Shown here: positions 1 to 8,997 of the stretch, one piece after another
Position numbering within the stretch: the stretch's first letter is position 1
Layout of the letters: every line of letters starts with the position of its first letter
Assembly: GCA_041661445.1 (NCBI GenBank)
Contig: JBAZUK010000006.1
Span: 15,284 to 79,283, forward strand
DNA: 64,000 nt
From: JBAZUK01 sp041661445
GTDB lineage: Bacteria > Chlamydiota > Chlamydiia > Chlamydiales > SM23-39
Direction: 5' to 3'
Notes under the pieces: model-generated
Seen by the model: only the letters and a program-made list of their open reading frames with translations
Database searches by the model: none
What the model was told of the DNA's origin: nothing
Program-made: the position numbers and the translations under genes

Positions 1-780
1 GGATCCTGCAAAAGCAAAAATAACAAGTATCATCGAAAAGAAAATTAATCTGAATTTACTAGCCGATCCTTTAGTCATTATTATAGACCAGATCTTAACA
101 TATTCTCTTTCTAGTGCTTTAGGTCCTATTAAAACTGAACTTGATGGAAGCTTGATATCAGTAAATCTTGATTTATCTGAAATAATAGTAACATCATCGT
201 AAGACAAATTGTCGATGCTTCCAGATATAAGTCTTTTGATTTTGCTCTCTAGATGCTGGTTGGGATCATCTAATATTCCCTGATGTTTGATATAAACAGA
301 AGCCTTGATTTTTGGAGTTTCTCCAGGAGTTATTAGATTTTCAGTAGAAGAGGGAGATGATATTTTAACATCAGCATCAATTATTCCATCTATTTTCCTA
401 ATTGTATTTTTTAATTCTTCTTCCAATCCAGATTGATATCTAATTGTTTCTTCCTTGTCAGAAGTCATCAAACCCTGCTTAGCAAAAAGCTCTAGAAGAT
501 TCGTTCCCTTAATTCTAGGAAGGCCGTTTTGATTTAATAAAGCAATTGCATCTATCATCTTGTTTTTTTCAACGAAAATATCAAATGAAATTCCAGTTGC
601 TCCAGCTCCCGGAGTTTCAGTGGCAGAAGATTGAATTTTTTGTGCAGCGATCCCTTTTGAGGCTAAGAACACAACAATCTCGTTCGCTTCTCTCTCATCT
701 ACATTGTTAACAATTGAATGGTTGGTTTCACAGCCAGCTGCAAAAATTAAAATAAAAAAAACAAATAACAGTTTTTTCAT
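1..780 (-). CDS. sctJ: Type III secretion inner-ring lipoprotein SctJ (YscJ/CdsJ family), 3' end beyond the window
   Basis: The frame is open from an ATG at 780 to the left edge, giving at least 260 residues without a stop. The first residues form a lipoprotein signal with the lipid-modified cysteine at residue 17 (AAGC). The body has the YscJ/FliF ring-building organisation: an early segment on residues used on both sides of a proline-rich turn (NGLPRIKG), then LLELFAKQGL and a stretch on single-step identity of secretion rings (IDGIIDADVKI). A hydrophobic segment (LIFFSMILVIFAFC) at the window edge fits the C-terminal membrane anchor. In the family, SctJ forms the periplasmic inner-membrane ring of the injectisome. 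The window cuts it near its end. No strong ribosome binding site is seen. The assignment comes from recognising motifs, not from an alignment. Confidence 0.88.
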   Translation of the reverse strand, partial: MKKLLFVFFILIFAAGCETNHSIVNNVDEREANEIVVFLASKGIAAQKIQSSATETPGAGATGISFDIFVEKNKMIDAIALLNQNGLPRIKGTNLLELFAKQGLMTSDKEETIRYQSGLEEELKNTIRKIDGIIDADVKISSPSSTENLITPGETPKIKASVYIKHQGILDDPNQHLESKIKRLISGSIDNLSYDDVTIISDKSRFTDIKLPSSSVLIGPKALEREYVKIWSIIMTKGSASKFRLIFFSMILVIFAFAGS

Positions 781-869
781 AATCACACTTGATTTAACCT
801 ACTATTTATATTTATAGCATCTTTTGACTTTGAGAAAAATCGTTTTTTTATTTAAAAAAATATTTCTGC

Positions 870-1721
870 TTAACTTAAAGTTAAAAGCATCTTGTTGGTC
901 AGATAATTTTTTTCCTCAATAATATCCAAAACAGATCTGATAAAAAATGAACTTTCATTTAAAGTATTACAAATAAAAACATTTTTCTTCTGGTTTTCTA
1001 AATAATCTTTTATCGATTTGAGGCTTTCTTGCGTTTCTTCGTCATTTATCAGTGTAGAGATGGGAATAATTATTATGATTTTTCTATGATTGTCATTCAG
1101 ATGATCTAGAGTTTGCAGGTTTTCGGGATAATAATGCAGGCTTCCTTCAACATAAGGGTAAGACTTAATTATCTTTTGAGAGGTGTTTTCACATTCAAAT
1201 AAATACAATGAATTTTCTTTTGAAGAATTACTCGCTGCAAACAAAAAAAGAGTGTTTTTTTGGTCCAGATTATCTTTTTTCATTAAGTTAGAAATTGATC
1301 TTTCGATAGATTTTATGAACAGATGATGATGATGATATGATTTTATCCAAAAAAATCTATCAATAATTTTATCTGAAATGTTTATCGAAAAATAATTTGC
1401 AATAAAACTGATTTGATTACAGTATTGCGGAAATAACGGGAATATATAATATCTTTCTGCATTTGCTTCATTAATTAAATTTAAAAAATCCTCATGAGTG
1501 TTTTCTAAATTCAAATAAAATGACAAACATTTGTTGTCAGTATGTTTGGCAATAGAAAATATTAGTCTTTCAGATAAGGGGTGGATGTCGTTTATAATTT
1601 TTTTCGGCGCAGCAGTTTGCTTTTTTTTAAAAATTTTATCAAAAAATGATTTTGAAGTTTCTTTTAAACTCTCATTTCCTAAAGTTACAAAAACATAAAC
1701 TATTTTTTTGTTTGAAAACAT
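870..1721 (-). CDS. hemH: Degenerate ferrochelatase-like protein (HemH family)
   Basis: Ferrochelatase inserts ferrous iron into porphyrin as the last step of haem synthesis. This 283-residue product keeps family landmarks: an N-terminal VFVTLGN, a central IFPLFPQY (family pattern LPLYPQYS) and a C-terminal P-I-S-x-L stretch followed by a short acidic helix, then CNTLNESSFFI near the end. The stretch where the catalytic histidine is expected (family FSAHG or FSAHS) reads LFAASN, so the histidine appears to be missing. Length is slightly short for the family (about 310-320). The ATG at 1721 has an AGAAG-like site upstream; a TTG at 1739 is an alternative start. The gene diverges from a binding-protein gene, as I recall for hemZ and fliY in Chlamydia, which supports the family call. 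Whether it is an active enzyme is doubtful. Confidence 0.66.
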   Translation of the reverse strand: MFSNKKIVYVFVTLGNESLKETSKSFFDKIFKKKQTAAPKKIINDIHPLSERLIFSIAKHTDNKCLSFYLNLENTHEDFLNLINEANAERYYIFPLFPQYCNQISFIANYFSINISDKIIDRFFWIKSYHHHHLFIKSIERSISNLMKKDNLDQKNTLFLFAASNSSKENSLYLFECENTSQKIIKSYPYVEGSLHYYPENLQTLDHLNDNHRKIIIIIPISTLINDEETQESLKSIKDYLENQKKNVFICNTLNESSFFIRSVLDIIEEKNYLTNKMLLTLS

Positions 1722-1814
1722 AATCGAGCCGCTTCTCAAAATATTTTTTCACTTTTTAATAATAATTTCAAATAAAATTAATCTAAGCTAAAATAATAAA
1801 AAAGGAATTGTTTT

Positions 1815-2543
1815 GTGAGAAAAGTATTATTTTTTTTACTTTTTTTTAGCTTTGTTTCCTGCGCAATTAATAAAAAGCCATATTCGATAGCTATTGACAA
1901 AAGCTGGTATGCTACTGCTTTGAATGGTCAATCGAACAATTTAAATGGTTTTATCGCAGACGTTTTATTAGAAATTGCTAAAATCAAAAAAATTGAAATT
2001 TCTTTGATAGATGCGAACTGGGACAGCATCTATGATGGATTATACAAAAATCAGTATCAGGCTATTTTTTCAATTATCGAACCTTATAATTTTAATGTTG
2101 CAAAATTTGATTTTTCAAAAGACTTCCTTAAAACCGGATACGTTCTTGTCGTAGCAAAAGATTCAAAATATACATCTTTAAAAGACATGAAGCAAACTCA
2201 TGTCGGCTATTTAACAGGGGATAGATCAATATTGATTTTACAAAAAAATAAAGAAATATTTGATGAGGAATATGTATCAATCCCGATGATGTTAGATGAT
2301 ATTAAAAAACTGAGGATTGAAGGCGCTGTTCTTTCAGTTATTCCGGGATACCGCTATGTAGCTGATCTTTATCAAAATGATCTGAAGATCATCTATCCAA
2401 TACTAGATGATCAATCAATAAAGATAATTACATTGAAAAATCAAAATCAAAAGCTGATGGGTATTTTAAATTCAGGTCTTGAAGAGTTGGAAAAAAATCA
2501 CACTCTTGAAAAATTGAAGGAAAAATGGGGTCTTCCTCATTAA
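1815..2543 (+). CDS. Amino-acid-binding lipoprotein of an ABC importer (solute-binding family 3)
   Basis: The 242-residue product begins with a GTG codon preceded by AAGGA. It has a lipoprotein signal with the cysteine at residue 16 (FVSC). The mature part follows the two-lobe family 3 plan: an N-terminal strand (YSIAIDKSWY), NGFIADVLLEIAKI, a DANWDSIYDGL segment that typically contacts the ligand lobe, and a C-terminal LEKLKEKWGL tail, which is a common ending of polar amino-acid-binding proteins. It should sit anchored in the periplasm and hand an amino acid, perhaps glutamine or arginine, to an ABC permease. No permease or ATPase gene is adjacent. Chlamydia has a comparable gene beside ferrochelatase. 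Substrate is not determined by the sequence. Confidence 0.82.
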   Translation: MRKVLFFLLFFSFVSCAINKKPYSIAIDKSWYATALNGQSNNLNGFIADVLLEIAKIKKIEISLIDANWDSIYDGLYKNQYQAIFSIIEPYNFNVAKFDFSKDFLKTGYVLVVAKDSKYTSLKDMKQTHVGYLTGDRSILILQKNKEIFDEEYVSIPMMLDDIKKLRIEGAVLSVIPGYRYVADLYQNDLKIIYPILDDQSIKIITLKNQNQKLMGILNSGLEELEKNHTLEKLKEKWGLPH

Positions 2544-2631
2544 TTTTTTTTTAATTTTTTTTAGTTTTTAAGTTGAATTTATTTGTTTTCCGATATACAA
2601 CGTTTTATTTTAAAAAATAAAATAAGGTAAA

Positions 2632-3036
2632 ATGATCATGGTTAAAGGAATAGATAATCCAAAAAATCAGGCATCTTTAATAAGGGAAAATATAATAGAT
2701 GATCTATGGAGTATAGATAGCAAATCTTCTAAAAGACTGCCTTATAATTATCAAAAAGCAAAAAAAGTAGCTGAAGAAATAATTTCTACCTGGAGTTTAG
2801 GCCCGATAGGAAGATTAAAAAGCGGGCTTTATTGGTTGGGCAGAAAGATTGTGCTCTTTTCCTGCCTTAAAAAATATATCAACACAAAAAGAATTGCTTC
2901 CGTTATCCATAGCGCTTTAGCGCACTGTTCAAAAGAAGAAATTGATAAAGTAAAAAATAGACATAGAGCATCAATGTCCGATTTTGGAGATGAGGCTAGC
3001 GGTAGGGCAATAAAAAAGGGTTATTATAAGGTGTGA
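2632..3036 (+). CDS. Small hypothetical protein, 134 residues
   Basis: I do not recognise this protein. It starts at an ATG with AAGG six bases upstream and is followed directly by a small membrane-protein gene, so the two are probably cotranscribed. The product is basic, with a predicted helical middle (residues about 40-60) and a weakly hydrophobic segment around residues 63-85 containing LGRKIVLFSCL. There is no signal peptide and no known catalytic motif. Its codon use looks like that of its neighbours. It sits between a binding-protein gene and glgP. Confidence 0.6.
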   Translation: MIMVKGIDNPKNQASLIRENIIDDLWSIDSKSSKRLPYNYQKAKKVAEEIISTWSLGPIGRLKSGLYWLGRKIVLFSCLKKYINTKRIASVIHSALAHCSKEEIDKVKNRHRASMSDFGDEASGRAIKKGYYKV

Positions 3037-3041
3037 TTTTT

Positions 3042-3221
3042 ATGGAATTGTTTGGGTATATATTGGGATATATATTAGGAATTGTGTTTTTTTTAGGTTT
3101 GATTCTTCTTTTTATGCTGCTGCAGACATGGATTTTTCTGATTTTTGCAGGCTTTTTTCCAAAAAGGCTGCGTAAAATTTATAAATTAATGCAGAGCGCT
3201 GATCAGATCGAAGATAAATAG
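3042..3221 (+). CDS. Small membrane protein, 59 residues
   Basis: The ATG at 3042 lies ten bases after AAGGTG and is preferred over an in-frame GTG at 3033 that would overlap the upstream stop. Almost the whole product is hydrophobic: one long or two adjacent membrane segments covering residues about 3-45, containing GYILGYILGIVFFLG, followed by a basic tail (PKRLRKIYKL) expected in the cytoplasm. It follows the preceding hypothetical gene by five bases and ends three bases before the convergent end of glgP. No function can be given. Confidence 0.58.
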   Translation: MELFGYILGYILGIVFFLGLILLFMLLQTWIFLIFAGFFPKRLRKIYKLMQSADQIEDK

Positions 3222-3224
3222 GTT

Positions 3225-5792
3225 TTATTTATTAAAGATTTCACAAGAAATTGTATCTAAGTAATCTTTTGTTACTTTTTGAAGAATATAAGGCTCAAGC
3301 TGGCAGGGCTCGATGTTCCATATGGATTTTGCATAGTTATTAATCACCTGATCCGATGAGAACCGGCTCATCCCGCCAATGTTGTTAATGGCATACTCAG
3401 CCCATCGATATTTATCTAAATACAGATCTTCTACTTTTTTTTGAGTTTCATAAAAACTTAATAGGTCCTTGATCACAAAAAATCTATCAGGAGTTTGTGT
3501 GTCTGTTAAAATATTATATAAATCCAGAAGGATATTATTTTCTTCTTGATTTCTTGCAAGAGAGCCGTCTTTTAGCATATCAATTGCTTTTTTAATGTGA
3601 GGATATTCCTGATAAAAATAAAAAGGATTATAAGTTTTTTCATTTTTAATTTTTTCTATTTCATCAACTTTAAGTCCAAAAGAAAATGGCCACCATTTAT
3701 CTTCTATTGCTTCGCGCATTTCAATATTCGCGCCATCTTCTGTGCCGATTGTCAATGCCCCGTTCATAGATAGTTTCATGTTTCCGGTACCGGAGGCTTC
3801 ATATCCGGCTGTTGATATTTGACAGGAAAGGTCTGCTGCAGGAATTATTATCTCTGCTTTTGAAACATTATAGTTTTCGATTAAGACGAGTTTTAGATTT
3901 TTGTTAACATCAGGATCGTTATTAATCTTTTTAGATAGCAGAAAAATGAAATGAATTATTTTTTTTGCTATATCATATCCCGGCGCTGCTTTGCCTGCAA
4001 TGACAACCAATCTTTTTATTTTTCTGGAGGCAGGATTGCTTTTTAGTTCATTATAAAGTATTAAAGTATGAAGGGCGTTTAAAAGCTGTCTCTTATACTC
4101 ATGAAACCTTTTTATTTGCACGTCGACCAAAACGTTCAAGTCTTCAAAAATAGGATAATGATCTACAATTTTTCCTTTTCTATCACGGATTGGATTTTCT
4201 TTTTTTATAAAATCGAAAAGAGTTTTTTTGTTTTCCTGTTTTATAGTTAAAAATTCATCTTGAGATGATCTATCGCTTGCAAATGCTTTAATTTTTTGAA
4301 TTTCATGAAAATCTCTTGTCCATTTATTTGAGATTCTTTTTGTAATAAAATCAGATAATCTGGAATTGCACTCGAGCAGCCATCTTCTTTGTGTTATTCC
4401 ATTTGTAATATGAATAAATTTTTCTGGAAACATCTCATAAAAATCTTTAAATAATTTATGTTTTAGAATTTCTGTATGAAGAAAAGCGACTCCATTAACT
4501 TTTTTTGATCCTAATATTGCCAAATGCGCCATTCTGATCTGACCATTATATATCAGCGTCATCTGTCTTATTTTTTCTTCATTATTTGGATATCTTTTTC
4601 TGATCGAATTGCAAAAATCAAGATTTATTTTTTGAATTAGCAGATGCTGTCTGGGAAGAAGCGTTTGAACCCTTACTTCATTCCATTCTTCTAAGGCCTC
4701 GCGCATTATGGTATGATTTGTGTAGTTGCATATATTTTGGGTCATTTCAAATGCCTTGGAAAAAGGCACATCATGATTTTTTACAAGTCTTCTTATCAAT
4801 TCAACTATCACAAGAGCCGGATGGGTGTCATTGATTTGAATTTGGATCTTTTGATCTAAATTCATAATATCGCCATATACCCTTAAATGCTGATGGATGA
4901 TGTCCTGAATCGATGAACTGACCAATAAAAATTCTTGTTTCAATCTGATCTTTTTTCCTAAATCGTGATTATCGTTAGGATATAAAACATCTGTAAGGGA
5001 GGTGTTTTCGCCAGCTTCCTGAAGTTGACCTGCATTATAACTTTGAAGTTCAAAATTCCTAGGAGATTCCTTGGTCGACCAAAGCCTTAATGTGGAAACG
5101 GCAAAATTCAGATTTTCATCGGGATAGCCAACTATAGGAATATCGTAAGGCAGAGATCTGATTTCTTCAAAGTCCTCAAGATCATAAACTGTATCGCCAT
5201 GAACATTGGTTCCAGGCAAGATTTTTCCTTTAAATTTAACGGTTCTTGCATGAGAATCATTTCTAAATTCCCAGGGAAATTGATTAAGCAGCCAGCAATC
5301 AGGTCTTTCTACCTGGTAGCCATCCCAAATTTCCTGTTCGAAAATTCCATATTGATACCTTAGTCCATATGCCCATGAGGGATATTTTAAAGTAGCAAGC
5401 GAATCCAAAAAGCAGGACGCCAAACGTCCAAGGCCGCCGTTGCCAAGACCGGGGTCGACATCATGGGAAATTAGATCAGGCAGGTTTCTTCCCATTTTTT
5501 TAAGAACGATTTTTACTACTTCCGAAGAATTCAAGTTAGTTAAATTATTCATCAAAAATTTTCCGGGAAGGTGTTCCATGCAAAAATAATATAACGTTTT
5601 GGCCCCGACCTCATCAATCGTATGACGGGTTGCAGCCCAATTGATCATTATCTTTTCTCTTATGGCAAAACAAAAGGCCAGATAATATTCGGAATTAGAA
5701 GCAACGCTTTCAACTTTTCCGAAATTGGTAATTAAATAGTGCTTGATGGAATGAATTAAATTAGAAGCTTCGAATTCAATATTTCTATCCAT
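3225..5792 (-). CDS. glgP: Glycogen phosphorylase
   Basis: GlgP releases glucose 1-phosphate from glycogen or maltodextrin using phosphate and pyridoxal phosphate. The 855-residue product is near the normal length for the family. Recognisable blocks are GLGNGGLGRLASCF in the N-terminal half, IQINDTHPALVI, and the cofactor signature EASGTGNMKLSMNG, in which Lys673 is the expected pyridoxal-phosphate lysine. The nucleotide-site block with GKAAPGYDIAKKI is also present. Glycogen metabolism is conserved in chlamydiae, where stored glycogen feeds central metabolism. No other glycogen gene is adjacent, and the gene converges tightly on the small membrane-protein gene to its left. Confidence 0.97.
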   Translation of the reverse strand: MDRNIEFEASNLIHSIKHYLITNFGKVESVASNSEYYLAFCFAIREKIMINWAATRHTIDEVGAKTLYYFCMEHLPGKFLMNNLTNLNSSEVVKIVLKKMGRNLPDLISHDVDPGLGNGGLGRLASCFLDSLATLKYPSWAYGLRYQYGIFEQEIWDGYQVERPDCWLLNQFPWEFRNDSHARTVKFKGKILPGTNVHGDTVYDLEDFEEIRSLPYDIPIVGYPDENLNFAVSTLRLWSTKESPRNFELQSYNAGQLQEAGENTSLTDVLYPNDNHDLGKKIRLKQEFLLVSSSIQDIIHQHLRVYGDIMNLDQKIQIQINDTHPALVIVELIRRLVKNHDVPFSKAFEMTQNICNYTNHTIMREALEEWNEVRVQTLLPRQHLLIQKINLDFCNSIRKRYPNNEEKIRQMTLIYNGQIRMAHLAILGSKKVNGVAFLHTEILKHKLFKDFYEMFPEKFIHITNGITQRRWLLECNSRLSDFITKRISNKWTRDFHEIQKIKAFASDRSSQDEFLTIKQENKKTLFDFIKKENPIRDRKGKIVDHYPIFEDLNVLVDVQIKRFHEYKRQLLNALHTLILYNELKSNPASRKIKRLVVIAGKAAPGYDIAKKIIHFIFLLSKKINNDPDVNKNLKLVLIENYNVSKAEIIIPAADLSCQISTAGYEASGTGNMKLSMNGALTIGTEDGANIEMREAIEDKWWPFSFGLKVDEIEKIKNEKTYNPFYFYQEYPHIKKAIDMLKDGSLARNQEENNILLDLYNILTDTQTPDRFFVIKDLLSFYETQKKVEDLYLDKYRWAEYAINNIGGMSRFSSDQVINNYAKSIWNIEPCQLEPYILQKVTKDYLDTISCEIFNK

Positions 5793-5857
5793 TGGAATAA
5801 TCCCTGATAACCTAATTTATATATATGAAATTATTTGTTTAAAAAGAATAAAAATTT

Positions 5858-7279
5858 TTAGATTATAACTTTGAAAATGAATTTTATTAAAAAGAACATA
5901 ATTATTGTCATCACTGCACATAGTGGGAGAGTAACGATCCAGGATAAAAATATGTTACGCATGATTTTTAAGTTTAGCGCAGAAAGACCTTTTGCAAGAC
6001 CGATGCCAAATACAGCTCCAACTAAAGCATGAGTTGTTGATATGGGCATTCCCATCTGGGATGCGATCAGGATTGTTATTGCTGCAGAAAATTCAGCTGA
6101 AAATCCTCTTGTCGGAGTTAAAGCAGTTATTTTGTGAGCGATGGTTTCTACTATTCTCCAACCCCATGTTGACAATCCAACGACAATACCGATACTGCCG
6201 ATAAATAAAATCCAAGGAGGAATTGAAGTTGCAAATCCGACTTTTTGCAGACTTAATGATTGAATAATTGCTGCAACCGGACCGATTGCGTTGGCAACAT
6301 CATTTGTTCCATGAGCAAAAGCTACGAGACAAAGAGTCATGATCTGCAGGTAACCAAAACTTTTTTCTAATTGGGTATATTCTGTCGTCTTTTCAGTAAA
6401 TTTGGTCTCTTCCATATATTCATCTATCAGATCTTCGACTTCTCCAAGTAGCTTAGAGGTTTTTTCTTTTGTATCGCCCCTTGAAGAAAGATAAGTTCTC
6501 TCCAAATGTTTTTTAGCTTTTTCTAAAGAGATCAATTGGCCTGGCGGCCGGTGAATAATTTTGCAGGAAGTAATTTTGATTCGTCTAACTAAAAAAAATG
6601 CTACGCAAAATGCAATAAATCCGATTGTAAGGGATAATAACAGGGCATTTGAAATAGAAAGACTTTTATCAATATTTGTAATTTTTCCTGAAAGGATGCT
6701 AAATGGGAAAAGCGTTAACGTAATAAATGCAAAAAACGGAACAAATTTTTTTGCAGATTCCAATGGGGAAAAAGCGAAAAGAATTTTTCTTTGAATAAAA
6801 GTAAAAATTAAAAATGCTAAAGAACCGCTAAATGCCGGAGTTATTACCCAGCTGAAAAAAATCAGGCTGGCTATTTTCCAGTTGACCGCATGAATACCAC
6901 CGATTATTGCGCCAAATCCTAATACAGACCCCACAATTGCATGAGTGGTTGATATGGGAAGGCCCATAAAAGAAGCTACATTAAGCAATAGCCCGGTTGA
7001 TAAAAGAGCCGCAAGCATTCCATATATGAAAATGTATATGTCTTTATCGAAAATATTTGGATTGACGATTCTAGATTGGATTGTTTCGGCGACATTGCCT
7101 CCTAAAAAATAAGCTCCGCTGAATTCAAAAATAGCAGCAACAATTATAGCCTTTTTTAGAGTTATGATCTTAGAGCCGATAGAAGTTGAAATGGCGTTGG
7201 CAACATCATTGGATCCGATGTTCCAGGCCATATACAGCCCGATGATAATAGCTAAGAATTCTAAAATTTTAGTTTCCAT
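5858..7279 (-). CDS. Inorganic phosphate transporter, PiT family
   Basis: The 473-residue membrane protein has the paired family signatures of PiT permeases. GSNDVANAI lies near the N-terminus and GTNDVANAIGPVAAI in the C-terminal half, each followed by a GLPISTTHA or GMPISTTHA block. About ten membrane segments surround a charged cytoplasmic loop at residues about 235-305. Members move phosphate by cation symport across the inner membrane. Its start lies four bases from the end of the DUF47 gene upstream, so the two are one operon. The same pairing is known in Chlamydia and many bacteria, where the small partner is thought to modulate the permease. Confidence 0.94.
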   Translation of the reverse strand: METKILEFLAIIIGLYMAWNIGSNDVANAISTSIGSKIITLKKAIIVAAIFEFSGAYFLGGNVAETIQSRIVNPNIFDKDIYIFIYGMLAALLSTGLLLNVASFMGLPISTTHAIVGSVLGFGAIIGGIHAVNWKIASLIFFSWVITPAFSGSLAFLIFTFIQRKILFAFSPLESAKKFVPFFAFITLTLFPFSILSGKITNIDKSLSISNALLLSLTIGFIAFCVAFFLVRRIKITSCKIIHRPPGQLISLEKAKKHLERTYLSSRGDTKEKTSKLLGEVEDLIDEYMEETKFTEKTTEYTQLEKSFGYLQIMTLCLVAFAHGTNDVANAIGPVAAIIQSLSLQKVGFATSIPPWILFIGSIGIVVGLSTWGWRIVETIAHKITALTPTRGFSAEFSAAITILIASQMGMPISTTHALVGAVFGIGLAKGLSALNLKIMRNIFLSWIVTLPLCAVMTIIMFFLIKFIFKVII

Positions 7280-7283
7280 GATT

Positions 7284-7955
7284 TTATTTTATTTCAAGAA
7301 TCATTCTTATGGTGTTTCCTAATTTTTCGGCGATATTGGAAATTTCTCCAACTTCTTTAAGTATTGTATGCCAAAGTATGAAAGTTGAATATGAAACAGT
7401 ATCAGTTAGCGAATATAATTTTTTTAAAAGATTATAGCCGATGATATCAAGTTCATGCTCCTTATATGCTAATTCTTCTATCATGTTTTTTACTTTTTGT
7501 GCCTCAGCTCCGCCAAATGAGGTTTCAAGCAAGGTATCAAATTCCTTGATCACAGCATGGGCAAGCAAAAATGATTCAATATTTTGTTTGTAGAAATTTT
7601 CAAACTCTTTCAATTCATTATAATATTCTAATTCTTTTAAGGTAACGACAACAGCTATATCTTCTGCTTTATTGGCAAAAGAGTCCTGAAGCGTTAAAAT
7701 TTCTAAGAAATCAGCTCTTTGTATCGGAAGAAATAAGCTTTTAGGAAGGTGATTCCTAATATCTTTTTTAATAAGGTCAGCTTCATGTTCTTTTTTTGAG
7801 ATATGCAAACCTATTTCTCCAACTTTTTGATAATTTTTTTCTTTTAATGCGTCAAATAAATCGTTCAAAAGAAAAACACAACTTGAAACTTTGTCCATAT
7901 GAATTTGCAAAGGTGCAAATGGTGATTTCCCAAATATTTTTGCAATAGTAAGCAT
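7284..7955 (-). CDS. DUF47/PhoU-like phosphate transport regulator
   Basis: The 223-residue product is all-helical and carries the pattern of the DUF47 (PhoU-related) family: an early HMDKVSSCV helix, then two repeats rich in acidic and histidine positions (SKKEHEADLIKKDIR and LAYKEHELDIIGYNLL) that are expected to bind metal ions between helices. In the family it partners a PiT transporter. It is first in a two-gene operon with the permease, four bases apart. It should act in the cytoplasm on the inner face of the permease. No Pho box was seen upstream. Confidence 0.9.
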   Translation of the reverse strand: MLTIAKIFGKSPFAPLQIHMDKVSSCVFLLNDLFDALKEKNYQKVGEIGLHISKKEHEADLIKKDIRNHLPKSLFLPIQRADFLEILTLQDSFANKAEDIAVVVTLKELEYYNELKEFENFYKQNIESFLLAHAVIKEFDTLLETSFGGAEAQKVKNMIEELAYKEHELDIIGYNLLKKLYSLTDTVSYSTFILWHTILKEVGEISNIAEKLGNTIRMILEIK

Positions 7956-8180
7956 AAAAATTTACCTTCAGTTATAAGACTTCATATTATAATTTTATCT
8001 TTTATTAATGAAGAACTTTATTCGATATCATTTTTTTTTAATTACCGGAATTCTTAAGCATTATTTTCTTTTTTCAACTCTTGAATGTTTTTTAAATTTT
8101 TTAGAGATTTTTTCTTTTAGCATTGAAAATTATGGAAAAACAAATTATTAATTAGGTTAAGTTTTCGAAATAGGTGTTAA

Positions 8181-8759
8181 ATGAAAAGACTTGCTGTGTT
8201 TGGAACTCATGGAGCGGCAAAGACAACTCTTGTATACAAACTCGCAGCATATTATAAAATGAAAGATAAAAATGTTACTGTTATACATGAAACAGCAAGA
8301 CTCTCGCCATTTCCTATTAATCTTAAGGCCGTTTATCAAACTACACTTTTTATTGTATCAGCTCAGTTACAGAAAGAATTAATGGCCGAAGCCCAAGGTT
8401 TTGAGATTGCTATTTCGGATAGGACTTTATCAGATGCCTTCATCTATATTAATTATCTTAAAAGGGGAAATGAATTTACAAAATCTTTGGAAGAATTTTG
8501 CCTGCAATGGATAAAAAAATACGACCTGCTTGTTTATGTAGAACCGATTGAAGCTTCCATTATTTCATCTGATGGAATTAGAGAAACTGATAAAAATTTT
8601 CAGTTAGCTATTAGAAATGAGTTTAGAATTTTTGTTAAAAAAATAGAGGAATTGTTTAGAGGAAAAATTCATATTATTAAAGCCGAGTCAAATCAGGTTT
8701 TTGATGACAAACAATGTTTAAAATTATTAGAAAATATAAATAGGAGTTTATATGAATAA
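8181..8759 (+). CDS. P-loop kinase resembling the ribosylnicotinamide kinase domain of NadR
   Basis: The 192-residue protein starts with a strand and the loop GTHGAAKTT (residues 8-16), a Walker A motif in which the glycine before the lysine is alanine. HETAR around residue 37 and ISDRTLSDAFIY around residues 77-88 resemble the second and third motifs of NadR-type or AAA_28 kinases. No NMN adenylyltransferase domain is fused to it. The last bases overlap the next gene, which encodes a short PnuC-like membrane protein. That overlap is the main reason for favouring a nicotinamide riboside kinase role. A deoxynucleoside kinase role is an alternative. Start is the ATG at 8181. Confidence 0.55.
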   Translation: MKRLAVFGTHGAAKTTLVYKLAAYYKMKDKNVTVIHETARLSPFPINLKAVYQTTLFIVSAQLQKELMAEAQGFEIAISDRTLSDAFIYINYLKRGNEFTKSLEEFCLQWIKKYDLLVYVEPIEASIISSDGIRETDKNFQLAIRNEFRIFVKKIEELFRGKIHIIKAESNQVFDDKQCLKLLENINRSLYE

Positions 8760-8997
8760 AATGGATATTTTTATTTGGGCAAATACAATACTTGCCATTA
8801 TTGGAACTTATTTGAATGCAAAACAAGTTCGTTTAGGTTTCCTTGTCTGGATGCTGACTAATGGAGTTTTTGTTGTTTATAACATTACCCTGCATTCCTA
8901 TCAGCAGGCCGCTTTATTTAGCGTATATGTAGGTCTTGCTATATTTGGATGGGTTAACTGGGGAAAAAATACTAAAAAATCTGTTGAAAAAGCTTAA
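8752..8997 (+). CDS. Very short PnuC-like (nicotinamide riboside transporter type) membrane protein, 81 residues
   Basis: Three membrane segments fill the product (about residues 5-20, 27-46 and 52-71). The last ends in GLAIFGWVNWGK, like the conserved PnuC segment that ends in GWxxW. PnuC proteins are normally about 200-250 residues with seven segments, so this is roughly one third to one half of a transporter and could work only as an oligomer. It overlaps the kinase gene by eight bases and has GGAG upstream inside that gene, so translation is likely coupled. The family call rests on a short similarity and is tentative. Confidence 0.5.
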   Translation: MNKMDIFIWANTILAIIGTYLNAKQVRLGFLVWMLTNGVFVVYNITLHSYQQAALFSVYVGLAIFGWVNWGKNTKKSVEKA

